Assembly: GCF_001659605.2 (NCBI RefSeq)
Contig: NC_035170.2
Span: forward strand, 11,582,817 to 11,646,816
Reading direction: 5' to 3'
Source of the DNA: Manihot esculenta
Taxonomy: Eukaryota > Streptophyta > Magnoliopsida > Malpighiales > Euphorbiaceae
DNA length: 64,000 nucleotides
Of this stretch, positions 45,337 to 55,199 are shown piece after piece (within the stretch, counting starts at the first letter, position 1; each line of letters opens with the position of its first letter). The position numbers were made by a program, and so were the translations under genes. The notes beneath the pieces were generated by a model, which did no database searches, had not been told where the DNA came from, and saw only the letters and a list, made by a program, of their open reading frames with translations.

Positions 45337-47578
45337 TCTAATACCCGGCTAGACTCCGGTATCAGAATTCCTACCGTCCGGTGAAATCTCAGATGTCGGA
45401 AGCCTCTAGTAGGGTAAAACCATGTTTTCATAAAAATGTTTTATTGTATTTCATGATTTTAAGTAAAAAGGAAATGAGTTTTTGCATGAAAACAATCGAG
45501 GAGGAAAACCCAGGTTCAGCCGCCGAACCTCAAGTTCGGCCGCCGAACATGCATGCGTTGCGGGTGTGCTTTAGGCTCCCGAAAGCATAAGTGAGGGAAG
45601 TCCAGGTTCGGCCACCGAACATGGCATGCATGCGGAGGCACATTCGGCCCCCGAACGTGGTCTGGCCAGCCACTATAAAAGGGTCCCTTAGCCGAAAACG
45701 GGCGAGCTTTTTCTCCCCATTTTCGGCCAAGGTGAGTTCTCCGCCGTCCCTCACCAATCTTTGATGTTCTTCCTCTAGATCTTTCAAGATTTTCATTTGT
45801 TTTAACTTTGTTTTGAAGATTTGAGCTTTTGAGCAAAGTTTTGGAGCTTGGAGGTTCAAGAACCCAATCTCTCCCACCTCCGAGTTGTAGGTCGTCTCTC
45901 TCTCTCGATCTTCAAGAGGTAAGAGCCGATCTTAAGCTCATTGCGTGTTTTAAGCAAGTTTTAAGTAGATCTATGGGTTAGAATGCATGTTTAGGTTATG
46001 GTTATGTTTATGGGTTTAATGTGCATTCTTGAACAATATGGATGCTTGATGTGTTGTAGATGGGGTTTATGATGATTTGAGGCCCCTAGGAACATGTATG
46101 CTTGTGTTTGTATGTTGTAGAATAGGTTTGATGCATGTTTGGAAGGTTTGGAGGCGAAATGTGCAAAAGGAGCCAAGTTTCTGCCCTTTGGCAGAAACCA
46201 GGTTCGGCAGCCGAAGGACTTTCGGCCGCCGAACATGGCTGGGGAGGCAAGCCTTTCGGCTGCCGAAGCCTGCCCCCGAAAGGAGACTTTCGTCTCTGTC
46301 TGGCAGTTTCGGCCGCCGAAAGTGCTGCCGAACATGTATGAGTTTTGTCTCTGTCTGGGAGTTTCGGCCGCCGAAGGTGCCGCCGAACCTGCCTGACTTT
46401 CGGCTTTGGAGGGACTTTCGGCCGCCGAACCTGCCGCCGAAAGTGCCCTGTCCAGGCCTCCTTTGCATGTTTTTCTATGGTGGTTTCATGATGTTTTAGG
46501 GGGGTTTTTGGGAGTAGTTTAGAGATATGTTCTAGTATGTTTGGTCCCTCATTTGAGTCCACCTGTGTAGGTTCGGACCCGAGGAACCGAGGACCCCAGC
46601 AGTGAGTTCAGCTGCTTCGGTGTTGTCAGAGTCAGCCAGAAGTGAGTGGAACTAAACTTAATCTTTTAAATTGAGAAATTAAATGTTTTATCATGTTTCA
46701 TGCATCATGATTATGCAATAGGATGATTGCATTAGTTTTTCACGAATATGCCGCACTGCATCGATTGTTGTTGATGTGGGTGAATATTGGATGACCCAAT
46801 TAGTCCATGACAGGAAGACCAGGACCCCATTCTACGGCCTGGCACGGTTGTGGGACTCGAAGACCAGGAGCCTAGAGGAGGCCCTGGGGCAATGGTAAGT
46901 AATGTATGTTATGACAGGAAGACCAGGACCCCATGCTACGGCCTGGTACAGAGTTAGCTTGGACTAATTGGTGACAAGTTCACCCAACCCTTATGTGAAT
47001 TGTCTGTGTTATGATGCATTTCATTGGAGCATAGTGTTAATATGTTTTATAGTCCTACTCACTGGGCTTTTAGCTCACCCCTCTCCCTTTACCCCAAGGC
47101 TTGCAGGTACAGTATAGAGCAGGAGTCCGGATAGAGTAAAGAATTCATGGTTATGTAATAGCTAGCAATGGACATGATCAAATTGTAATGTAATGTCTTA
47201 ATCAGTATAGATAAGTAGTGAGATGATGTTTATGGATGTTAGAGGTGTGCTTGACCATAGATTGTTGTTATCCCTTTTATTACATGATCTTAGAGACTTT
47301 TATGATGTTTATGTAAACCAACTCAACATATGTTATGTCACCCATTGGGGGCACTAATGAGATCCCACAGAGGGATCAATGTTATGTTAATGTATATGCA
47401 CAGGTTGAGTTTGGTTGATGTATTTGGAAAGAAAAGTTTTAATTTTTATGTATGTTGTTGATCATGTATGGGATTATACAGGTTTACAGGTTATATGTCA
47501 GGCTTCCTACGGGTCCCGGCGGCCTTAAGCCGATCTGGATCCTAGCGCCGGTAGCGGTCCGATTTCCGGGTCGTTACA
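45337..47578 (+). mobile_element. 5' LTR (2242 bp) of the rearranged Tekay insertion
   Basis: Starts TCTAATACCCGG (TG changed to TC) and ends GGGTCGTTACA. Carries palindrome clusters at 45512-45660 and 46202-46440, a TATAAAAGGG near 45675, a GACCAGGACCCCAT minisatellite (46810-46950) and the conserved terminal block. Most similar to the LTR at 2580-4920. Confidence 0.92.
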
Positions 47579-47581
47579 GAG

Positions 47582-47594
47582 TGGTATCAGAGCC
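47582..47594 (+). other. Primer-binding site (initiator tRNA-Met type), copy 1
   Basis: TGGTATCAGAGCC, three bases after the LTR end, complementary to the 3' end of initiator tRNA-Met as in most plant chromoviruses. Confidence 0.9.
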
Positions 47595-47849
47595 CTAGGT
47601 TCATATGGTCGGACCTAGAGTGTCGGGCTCATAGATGTTATAGAAGGTCAAGCACAATAGGAAAGATCATGTCCACTATGATAGGATGTGGAGTCCTGTC
47701 TTGTATGATGATGTGAAATGCCATGATAATATGCATGTGCATTAATGATATGCTATGATATGTGATGTATGTGAGGAGGGTTCATGTGTGCCCACATGAA
47801 CCATATGATGCTAATGTTTGTGCTATGTGTGCTGTTTTTCAGAAACAGG

Positions 47850-48902
47850 ATGAGAGGAACTCGTTGATCTGCACGATTGACTGGAGTGCCACCTAAGGAT
47901 GAGGGCATGAGCGCCCGTCCTCCTACATTGTCTAGGGTGATGTCGAGTAGGTCTAACAGAGAAAGAGCAGCAAGAGACCCTAGAAGGTCTTTGGATCTGG
48001 GTAGAAGCAGATCAGTGAGGGGAACAGTTCAGGGAGGAATGTCAGAGGGCATGGGGGATGATATGGATGTAGAGCAGAGGAGGGATGGCAGTCTGGGAGT
48101 TAGCATGTCAGAGGAAGGTATGGGAGAGTCCCAAGGAGGCACTCAGGCCTCGGGATTTGTTCAGGCACCCTACTACCCACACTTCTCACAACACCCCGGG
48201 TATTCGATGGGAGGTACATCGGATTACCCTAGCTTTACCCCTTATCCCACACACATGCCCTACCCACCATACTCACAGTACCCAATGTATCCACCTCCAC
48301 CCTACTATCCAAATCCAGCAAACCCTACCACAGAAAATGTTGCACCACCTCCATCACCTACAGAAACAGCAGCCCCAGTTACTCAACCTTCTAGACCTAG
48401 CTTAGCCAGTGGGAGCAAGGTCAAGATGACTGACTACATGAAACTGGGTGCTCCTCAGTATGAAAAAGGGGATGACCCATTTGTGTATCTTGAAAGGGTT
48501 AAGGTGATCACAGATGAGATTGGGGCTGATGACAGTAGAGCCATACAGATGGCTGGGTTCACGCTTAAGTGCAAGAAGGCACGAGAGTGGTTCAAGAATT
48601 ATGTGAACCCGAGAGTGGACAACATGTCTTGGGAGGAGTTTGCAAACGAGTTTGCAGGATGGGCTTTTCCCGATAGCTCAAGAGAGCTGAAGATGATAGA
48701 GTTCGAGCAGTTGAGGCAGACGGATGAAATGAGTGTAGAGGAGTACACCGACAGATTCTTAGAGCTGTTGCCTTTTGCTGGGCAGAGTCTGGATACAGAT
48801 TCGAAGAGGTCAAGGAGGTATGTCATGAAACTTCATTCCAGGTATTCCTCCTTGATTCAGTCAGTGGACGGGGAGAGCTTCCATGCCATAGTAGATGGAC
48901 AG
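47850..48902 (+). pseudogene. Tekay gag, truncated, with premature stop at codon 6
   Basis: An ATG at 47850 is in frame with the long open part (from 47877), but codon 6 is TGA (47865-47867), probably from CGA. N-terminal part is Pro/Tyr/Ser-rich (repeats of PYPPY type, around 48180-48310). The capsid domain follows: DYMKLGAPQYEKGDDPFVYLE, FTLKCKKAREWFKNY, W.EFANEF, FEQLRQTDEMSVEEY. It ends near 48900 by fusion to LTR sequence, before the zinc knuckle, so protease and pol are lost. The gag protein would form virus-like particles. Not expected to be functional. Confidence 0.85.
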
Positions 48903-49614
48903 GGACCCCATGCTACGGCCTGGCACAGAGTTAGCTTGGACTAATTGGTGACAAGTTCACCCAACCCTTATATGGATTGTCTGTGTTATGATGCATTTCA
49001 TTGGAGCATAGTGTTAATATGTTTTATAGTCCTACTCACTGGGCTTTTATCTCACCCCTCTCCCTTTACCCCCAGGCTTGCAGGTACAGTATAGAGCATG
49101 AGTCCGGATAGAGTAAAGAATTCATGGTTATGTAATAGCTAGCAATGGACATGATCAAATTGTAATGTAATGTCTTAATCAGTATAGATAAGTAGTGAGA
49201 TGATGTTTATGGATGTTAGAGGTGTGCTTGACCATAGATTGTTGTTATCCCTTTTATTACATGATCTTAAAGACTTTTATGATGTTTATGTAAACCAACT
49301 CAACATATGTTATGTCACCCATTGGGGGCACTAATGAGATCCCACAGAGGGATCAATGTTATGTTAATGTATATGCACAAGTTGAGTTTGGTTGATGTAT
49401 TTGGAAAGAAAAGTTTTAATTTTTATGTATGTTGTTGATCATGTATGGGATTATACAGGTTTACAGGTTATATGTCAGGCTTGCTACGGGTCCCGGCGGC
49501 CTTAAGCCGATCTGGATCCTAGCGCCGGTAGCGGTCCGATTTCCGGGTCGTTCCAGAGTGGTATCAGAGCCCTAGGTTCATATGGTCGGACCTAGAGTGT
49601 CGGGCTCATAGATG
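48903..49614 (+). mobile_element. Duplicated LTR 3' end plus primer site and leader
   Basis: Collinear with 46926-47637 base for base apart from scattered substitutions (for example GTTACA became GTTCCA at 49550-49555). A second TGGTATCAGAGCC lies at 49559-49571. The join with gag at 48895-48906 falls in the shared sequence GGACCCCATGC. Confidence 0.9.
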
Positions 49615-49625
49615 AGCAGAGTAGT

Positions 49626-50126
49626 TTCTTTCTAGCTCTTCATTCTCCGACCTTTTTGCTGGTTTTGAAGAGTAGCTCTTAGCTCCATCGTTCTTGATAA
49701 GGTCCCTTACTACCCAGCCTCTTGCTCTGGCCATGGACTCATTCCTTTGCCTGGCTTCTCCATCTCCACCACCTATTCTCCTACTGCTCTGTTGAGGGGC
49801 TTGATGGTTTAATGTGGGCTGGGGTTCATTGATGTTGAACCCTTCGGTTATGGGTGGTACACTCAATGGGATACTGAGTTCCCTCTACTCCAATATCTAG
49901 CCTAGCCAGTAAGCAGTGTTTTGCAGCTGGAGGGCAATGTTTTGCAGCTCCTGGTCAAATAAGGCAGTTCGAGGCATGGTCCCTACCGAGCTTGGTGAAG
50001 GATTAAACAATACAGATGGTTGATTCAATGGAGCGGTAGGGCTAGATAATGAGAACTGTGGTCCTTCCTAAGCAGAGCTCAGGTCATTTGGGGTGTTTCC
50101 GGTATATTTTCATTGTGATTGGCCAT
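49626..50126 (-). pseudogene. Tat element 2 gag, N-terminal part
   Basis: Minus strand: an ATG at 50126 follows the primer-binding site by about 60 bases, as expected for gag. After a stop-containing N-terminus there is an open stretch (49866-49626) rich in Q, R, S and E (QSSRRIGGGDGEARQR). It has no recognisable domain, as is normal for this region. It joins the capsid part on the other side of the Tekay insertion. Confidence 0.65.
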
Positions 50127-50181
50127 GTTGATCTTAGTGGATGGGATGAGGATGAGAATTCAGGTGATGAAAAGATCTCCT

Positions 50182-50204
50182 TCGTTTCCACAGATGGTAC
50201 CAAT
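50182..50204 (-). other. Primer-binding site of Tat element 2
   Basis: On the minus strand ATTGGTACCATCTGTGGAAA follows the LTR end. Tat elements typically show TTGGCGCCGTCTGTGGG here. Confidence 0.75.
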
Positions 50205-50660
50205 TGATGTCCTGAGATCCAGTAAGAGGTAGGATCAAGGCGTATTTTGGTAAACTTGGTCTGATTGGCTTATACCTTCCTTCTTTTATTCTTTTATTCT
50301 TTTTTTTATTCTTTTTCCTTTTGTCTTCTAGTGATGTGTAACTGTCGTCCTACATCTGCACGTCCTATCATTGTCACACTGGACCGTACGTACGGACATG
50401 CTGTATCCTTTTCCATTGTCAGGTGGCTATTTCATTCCCTTTGGAGCCATATGGATACGATCTCAGATGTCCATCCATCAAGTTGATTGGGCTGAACCTC
50501 CTACACATGGATCTGAGCCTTTCCTTGTCCGCCCGTCCGAGCAAGTCATGAACTGCATATCAGAGAACAAGCCTGCATATTGGATTTTGATAGGATTATG
50601 ATTGACATTTCCAACATAGGCTCAATTATAGCCTGAATATCTAAGATCCGGTAGTCATCA
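50205..50660 (-). mobile_element. 5' LTR of Tat element 2, about 456 bp
   Basis: On the plus strand TGATGTCCTGAG to GTAGTCATCA, giving TGATG/CATCA terminal repeats; its inner edge abuts the primer-binding site. No second copy was found in the window, so the exact outer end is inferred. The T run at 50672-50692 lies just outside. Confidence 0.65.
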
Positions 50661-51091
50661 CAGCAGAATCTTTTTTTTTTTTTTTTTTTTTTGTTGCTGC
50701 TGGAACTCCAAATTATTTGAGATCGAGATTTTTTCAAGTTAATCAAAATTTTAAAAAAATTTTAAACTCTATATTTTCAATTTTTTAATTTAGTGGATTT
50801 TTTTTAAAAAAAAAGCTTTAAATATCTTTAAACAAATTTTAGTTTTTTTTTTTAAATAGGAAAAAATATATATGCACACAACATAATTATTTTTTCTTTA
50901 TTTTTGAAAAAATTTTATTCCTTCCAGAAAACTAATTTTATTACATGATAAACAATATCTTCTAATATCCTACTACCAACAATTACACCAAAATTAGCCA
51001 ACACATGAAAGTCCTAAAAGCTTCATTTCAGAGTCTCTTCCTTCTTCAAATAGGGAAGAAGAAATAAGAATGAGTCAATTCATTCTTCAAC

Positions 51092-53467
51092 TTAATCTTC
51101 CACCTCTTCCCTCTCTATAGGGACAGCTCCAAAATGCTTAACCAAAATGTCCACAACAAAAGGCACCAAGTCCTTACAAGGGACACCCTTCTTATAAACC
51201 TCTCCTAAATGTGAGTCACTCCCTATTTTTCCTCCCAAGAACACATCCACTCCTTCACAAATCTTCCCATTTTCATCTCTTGTCATGCACCCCATGAACC
51301 CAATATCAGCTACCTGCACCTGCGCACATGTGTTAGGACACCCTGTCCAGTGCATTCTCACCGGCCGCCTCACCGACACTATCCTTTGCACCTCCTCAGT
51401 CACCTTCATGGCTCTAGCTTTTGTCTCAATTATAGCTTGCCCACAAAACTGGCTGCCTGTACATGCCACCAAACCTTTCATTAGTAGAGGTGGTTCTGGT
51501 GAGAACTTGTGTTTCAATAGTGGCTCTTCAAGTAAGGCCTCAATCTTTGAGTTCTCAATGTTGGGAATGATGATGTTTTGCTCCACAGTGAGCCTGAGTT
51601 CACCAGAGCCATACGTATCGGCTAACCGAGCGACTTCATCCATGTCATCTGCTTGGAGACGCCCAACAGGAACGTGCAGGCCTACATAGCTAAAACCTTC
51701 TTGGATTTGTGGATGAACTCCGAAATAGTCCCTCCTTTGCCATTGCTTTTGAACCAGATCTTCAGAAGATGCTCTTTCTAGTTCTCCATTTGGCATTCTT
51801 TTTGCTACTTCTGATCTGAATCCTTCAATGCCCTGAATTCATACAGAAGTTAAACAAACTCTATGAGAAAAAAGAACTCGAATGGCTGATTTTGTTAAAG
51901 GCGAATGATTCGCTTACAAGTTCATCAATCAACCACATCATTCTAGTCTTCTGCCTGTTTCCTCTGGTGCCAAGATCTCTGAAGGCCTCCAGTACTGCTT
52001 TGCATAGTGGCACCACATCTTCGGCCGATACCCAGGCATCAAGAGACACTGCATCAGCACATCTCTTGGCACTGAAGAATCCACCCACCAGCAGATTGAA
52101 TCCGAAACGACCATCCTTAGTGGCTGGCATGTAAGCAAGATCATTTATGTGAGGATGTTCATATAGATCATGAGACCCAATCACACATACATTCCATTTC
52201 CTTGGCCTGCAAAAATCCACAAAAGTTCATCAACATATACAGAACACAATTAGTCCTTATCATGTTTATGCAGTGTTTCGAGGCTTACAAATTCGAAACA
52301 GCAGGGTTGCCTCTTGAATTGCCAGTGATAAATTGTGATAACAAATTGGTGTAAGGTCTTGTGTCAACAATCTCATCAGGGTCAATTCCTGCAAGAGGAT
52401 TTCCAACTGGGTTTCTCACATTGTCCATGCCACTTTGCAGGCTTGTCAAGCCAACTTCAGCAAGACCCTTGAGAATTTCAGGCACATCAGGCAGCACTAC
52501 TCCACGTATTTGCCAGTTTTGCCTGGTTGTAATATCTGCACAACCATCTTCCCCATATTTCCTTATCACACTCGCCAAATATCTTGTTTGTTCACTTGTT
52601 GTTACTCCATTTGGTAGCTTCAGTCTCATCATAAACCGACCATCTGATCATAAAGCATTTGAATCATATCAGCATTTGATTAATTCAGATACTGCAACCT
52701 CACCAAAATCATGCAACATAATTAAGGCTCAGTAACCAAAAAATTCAGTAATCAATAGTAAAATCTGGGTTTTTCATGACTCAGATAAGAGGAATTTTTA
52801 GAAGAATATCCCAATTGTTCCATTTTCTAGCTACAGAACAAAAAGAAAAGTGCCCATAAGTTTTGTCATTCTACAGAATGTGTGGTTTGATTTTACTTAT
52901 CCACTTCAGCTTTGTGGTCTCTGTTTCCTTGGGTTAAAAATTACCCAAAAAACAATCTCCAGATCCAAGTATGCAAATTGTGAAAACTAATTAAAATGAT
53001 AATAAAAAGAAAATAATACAGGAAAATTGAGATTCAAAAGGAAAATTAAATCATAAGGAATCTGGTAAGAAAAGTTAAAACTTACAGTGATGTTTCCTTC
53101 TGTGGAAGAGACCAAGCCACTTGAGTCTAACATCAATATCATCCTTAGAATCCTTACTTTTATCAATCTCTTCCATTGAAAGTTTAGAAATCTCCTCAAT
53201 CCCATTTTCCATGAAAAGTTTCATAGGCTCTTTTTCTATCTTCACCTTCTCCTGAGGATTAATACCCTGTCTAAACTTTTCCTTCAAAATCCAGTATCCA
53301 TCTTTCTCTTGCACTCTTGGTTCAAGCCTTTCAGCATCCACATCCACCTCCACCGGCTGCACCACCGTGGGACTTGGACCAGCCAAGAGCCTCGTTCTGT
53401 GTCTTGTGGAGGAGCTAGAATGAGATAGTGGAGGTGAGAGAAGACGAACTGAAGAAAGTGATGACAT
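51092..53467 (-). CDS. NIR1: Ferredoxin-nitrite reductase, chloroplastic, four exons
   Basis: Reduces nitrite to ammonium with six electrons from ferredoxin in the plastid stroma, using sirohaem and a [4Fe-4S] cluster. Exons by GT-AG sites: 53467-53086, 52643-52289, 52206-51918, 51832-51092; introns 442, 82 and 85 bp. Phases agree (382, 355, 289, 741 nt; 589 codons with stop), giving 588 residues, the usual plant NiR length. The N-terminus (MSSLSSVRLLSPPLSHSSSS) is Ser/Arg-rich like a transit peptide. Conserved stretches: RLKWLGLFHRRKHH, DGCADITTRQNWQIRGV, MPATKDGRFGFNLLVGGFFS. Cluster/sirohaem cysteines are at 466 and 472 (CTGSQFC) and 507 and 511 (CPNTC), all present. No stop or frameshift. 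Related sulfite reductase is less likely because length and motifs fit NiR. The start ATG has A at -3. AATAAA-like signals on the minus strand near 50914 and 50900 may end the transcript. Confidence 0.97.
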
Positions 53468-53562
53468 GATGCTGAATCTAACTTGTGTAAAATGCTAGAA
53501 CAAGAAGCAATGGAGTGAAGAAGGAGATAGAGATGATGGTGGAGGAAAGAAGTGGAAGGCAT
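53284..53562 (-). promoter_or_regulatory. Possible upstream AUG/ORF overlapping the NiR start
   Basis: An ATG at 53562 (CAAAATGCC) opens a 92-codon frame, out of frame with NiR, that runs past the NiR start codon. It would count only if transcription starts upstream of 53562. Its product (Leu/Ser/His-rich) has no known domain. Confidence 0.35.
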
Positions 53563-53604
53563 TTTGTAGGAGGAGAAGAGGAGGAGGTTGCAGTATTTTT
53601 TGTT

Positions 53605-53616
53605 TGTTTTTTTATG
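53605..53616 (-). promoter_or_regulatory. TATA-like element of the NiR gene
   Basis: CCATAAAAAAAC on the minus strand, about 140 bp before the NiR start codon. It is the only TATA-like sequence close to the gene, but not a strong match. Confidence 0.4.
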
Positions 53617-53620
53617 GAGG

Positions 53621-53646
53621 GGACTCTTGAGAGGCCTTAAGGGTCA
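53621..53646 (-). promoter_or_regulatory. Nitrate-responsive element (NRE) of the NiR promoter
   Basis: On the minus strand TGACCCTT, ten bases (AAGGCCTCTC), then AAGAGTCC. This agrees at every defined position with the published NiR-promoter consensus tGACcCTT-N10-AAGagtcc, the binding site of NIN-like proteins (NLPs). It lies 154-179 bp before the start codon. Confidence 0.92.
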
Positions 53647-54233
53647 TGTTCTTTGGCTGTACCACTGTGAGAAGGATCTTGACTTGGAGGGAAACTGAGA
53701 AGGTGACTGTTAGATTTGATTAGGTTTATTTTACTTTTGGTTTTCTATATTGGCCTAGTTCTTGTGAATGGCTGCATGTGCATTACAAAATAGAGATCGG
53801 CTCCATTTATAAAGTAATTTTCTTAATTAAACAGGCCTAATATTATATTTTAAAATAAAAAGAAGTGACCGAAAAATGTAAAATTTAAAAATTAAAAAAG
53901 AATAAGCGGGTGACGTTCTTCCCTGACCGCACAAGGAGACACGATGGGGGATTTGAAGAGTTTTTTTATTTAACCTTCTAAATTAGCCAAAAGCCAAAAG
54001 CCACCAATTAAGAAGAAAACCTACGGCGCAGAAGCGTAGACCGTTTGGTCACTGGTTTTGTCCTTTCCTTCCTCCCACTTCCTCTATTTATTTCCGTCTC
54101 ATATGGATTTTCATATTTCCATGGGCCTTTTTTTTTGTCCCATAGGTTTTTCTTATCCTGTATACTTATGCCATATTTGGATAGGGAGAAAAAGAAAAAT
54201 ATTTTTTTTTTATTTTATATTTGAAATAAAGAA
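53647..54233. other. NiR upstream intergenic region
   Basis: No gene. A GC-richer patch (53905-54060) with an A/T-rich remainder; nothing repeated was recognised. Confidence 0.5.
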
Positions 54234-54241
54234 AAATAAAA

Positions 54242-55190
54242 TGAAGATTTATAATTTAATCTCTGGATGTTACCATTATTAACAAGTCAGTCCCTATATT
54301 TTTAAAAATCTATTAAAATGTCCTTATATTTTCTTTTTTTCAATGAAATAGTTCTTCCGTCCTCTTTTCCGTTAAAATTATATAAAGAAGGAGAGAAAAA
54401 ATTTTTAAAATTCAATTTTACCTTCAAATAAAATCTCTTATTTAGTTATTGGATATTACTATTATTAACAAGTCAGTCCTTACATTTTCAAAAATCTATT
54501 AAAACGTTTTTATCTTTTTTCATATCTATTAAAACGTACTTATCGTTTCTTTCCGTCAATGAAATAGTTCATATATTTTCTCATATCTATTAAAACGTCC
54601 TTATTATTTCTTTCCGTCAACGAAATAGTCTCTCCTCATCGTTTCTTTCCGTCAACGAAATCGTCCCTCCCTATATTTTCATAAATTTATCAAAACGTCT
54701 TTATCGTTTCTTTTTATCAACGAAATAGTCTCTATCTTTTCTCACATATATTAAAATGTCCTTATCGTTTCTTTCTGTCAACGAAATAGTCCATCCTCCT
54801 CCTTCTCCTTCTCCTCCTCCTCCTCAAAAAGGAAGAAGATAATGATGATGATGAAGGAGAAGAAGAAGAAGAAAAAGAAGATGTTGAAGAAGAAGAAGAA
54901 AAAGAAGAAGGAGAAGAAGAAGTAAAAGAAGCAGAAGCAGAAGCAGAAGCAAAAGAAGAAGCAGAAGAAAGAGAAAGAATTGATGAAGAATAAAAGGGAG
55001 GAGGAGGTGGAGGACGAGGAAAAGAATGGGGTAATTTGGTCTTTTACTATATTTTTAACTGCAAAAATAGACAAAAGGACTATTTCGTTGATGGAAAGAA
55101 AATATAAGGACGTTTTAATAAGTTTCTAAAAATACAGGAACTGACTTGTTAATAATGGCAATATCTATGGACTAAATTGTAAATCTTTCA
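54242..55190. mobile_element. 949-bp inverted-repeat element (MITE-like), TSD AAATAAAA
   Basis: The left end TGAAGATTTATAATTTAATC and the inverse of the right end TGAAAGATTTACAATTTAGTC match, and similarity continues for about 130 bp (ATTATTAACAAGTCAGT, TATTAAAACGTCC, GAAATAGT). The left subterminal sequence is repeated at 54435 and ends in a run of CGTTTCTTTCCGTCAACGAAATAGTC-type units (54600-54800). AAATAAAA occurs on both sides (54234-54241, 55191-55198), but in low-complexity surroundings. The centre is a GAA/GAG triplet tract. Confidence 0.72.
54790..55025. repeat. GAA/GAG-rich triplet tract
   Basis: Imperfect runs of AAG/AGA/GAG with GATGATGATG on the plus strand. A 98-codon Phe/Ser frame on the minus strand across it is compositional. 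Confidence 0.85.
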
Positions 55191-55199
55191 AAATAAAAA

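Larger units (their letters stand above)
45337..49620 (+). mobile_element. Rearranged Tekay-type insertion: full LTR, primer site, partial gag, partial LTR, primer site; TSD GTAGT
   Basis: Order on plus: LTR 45337-47578, primer-binding site, leader, truncated gag (47850-48902), then LTR 3' part 48903-49555 and a second primer site and leader to 49614, plus six extra bases AGCAGA. GTAGT flanks it at 45332-45336 and 49621-49625. The gag reading frame of the host Tat element is collinear across the two flanks when one GTAGT is counted, which confirms the insertion limits. The segment 48903-49614 repeats 46926-47637 with equal length (712 bp). Confidence 0.88.
26765..50660 (-). mobile_element. 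Tat-lineage Ty3-gypsy retrotransposon 2, host of five nested insertions
   Basis: Minus-strand order: 5' LTR (50660-50205), primer-binding site, gag, protease, RT, RNase H, second RNase H, integrase (to about 36.6 kb), 71-bp tandem array, then the antisense ORF on the plus strand (to 26.77 kb). The 3' LTR is missing and the left edge is arbitrary. Insertions with TSDs: 27116-27503 (GTAACAAC), 27979-35796 (AACTC), 39744-41228 (GTTCA), 41921-44036 (GTCAT), 45337-49620 (GTAGT). Without them the element is about 7.9 kb. Dual RNase H, the TTGGTACCATCTGTGG primer site and the antisense ORF support Tat placement. Confidence 0.85.

Noticed and set aside
50672..50692. T run as a retrogene or LINE tail next to the Tat LTR
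   Set aside because: No TSD or coding remnant accompanies it; probably a simple repeat.
51285..51689. 134-codon plus-strand frame
   Set aside because: Antisense shadow of NiR exon 4.
54778..55074. 98-codon Phe/Ser frame
   Set aside because: Reverse complement of GAA/GAG triplets in a MITE-like element.
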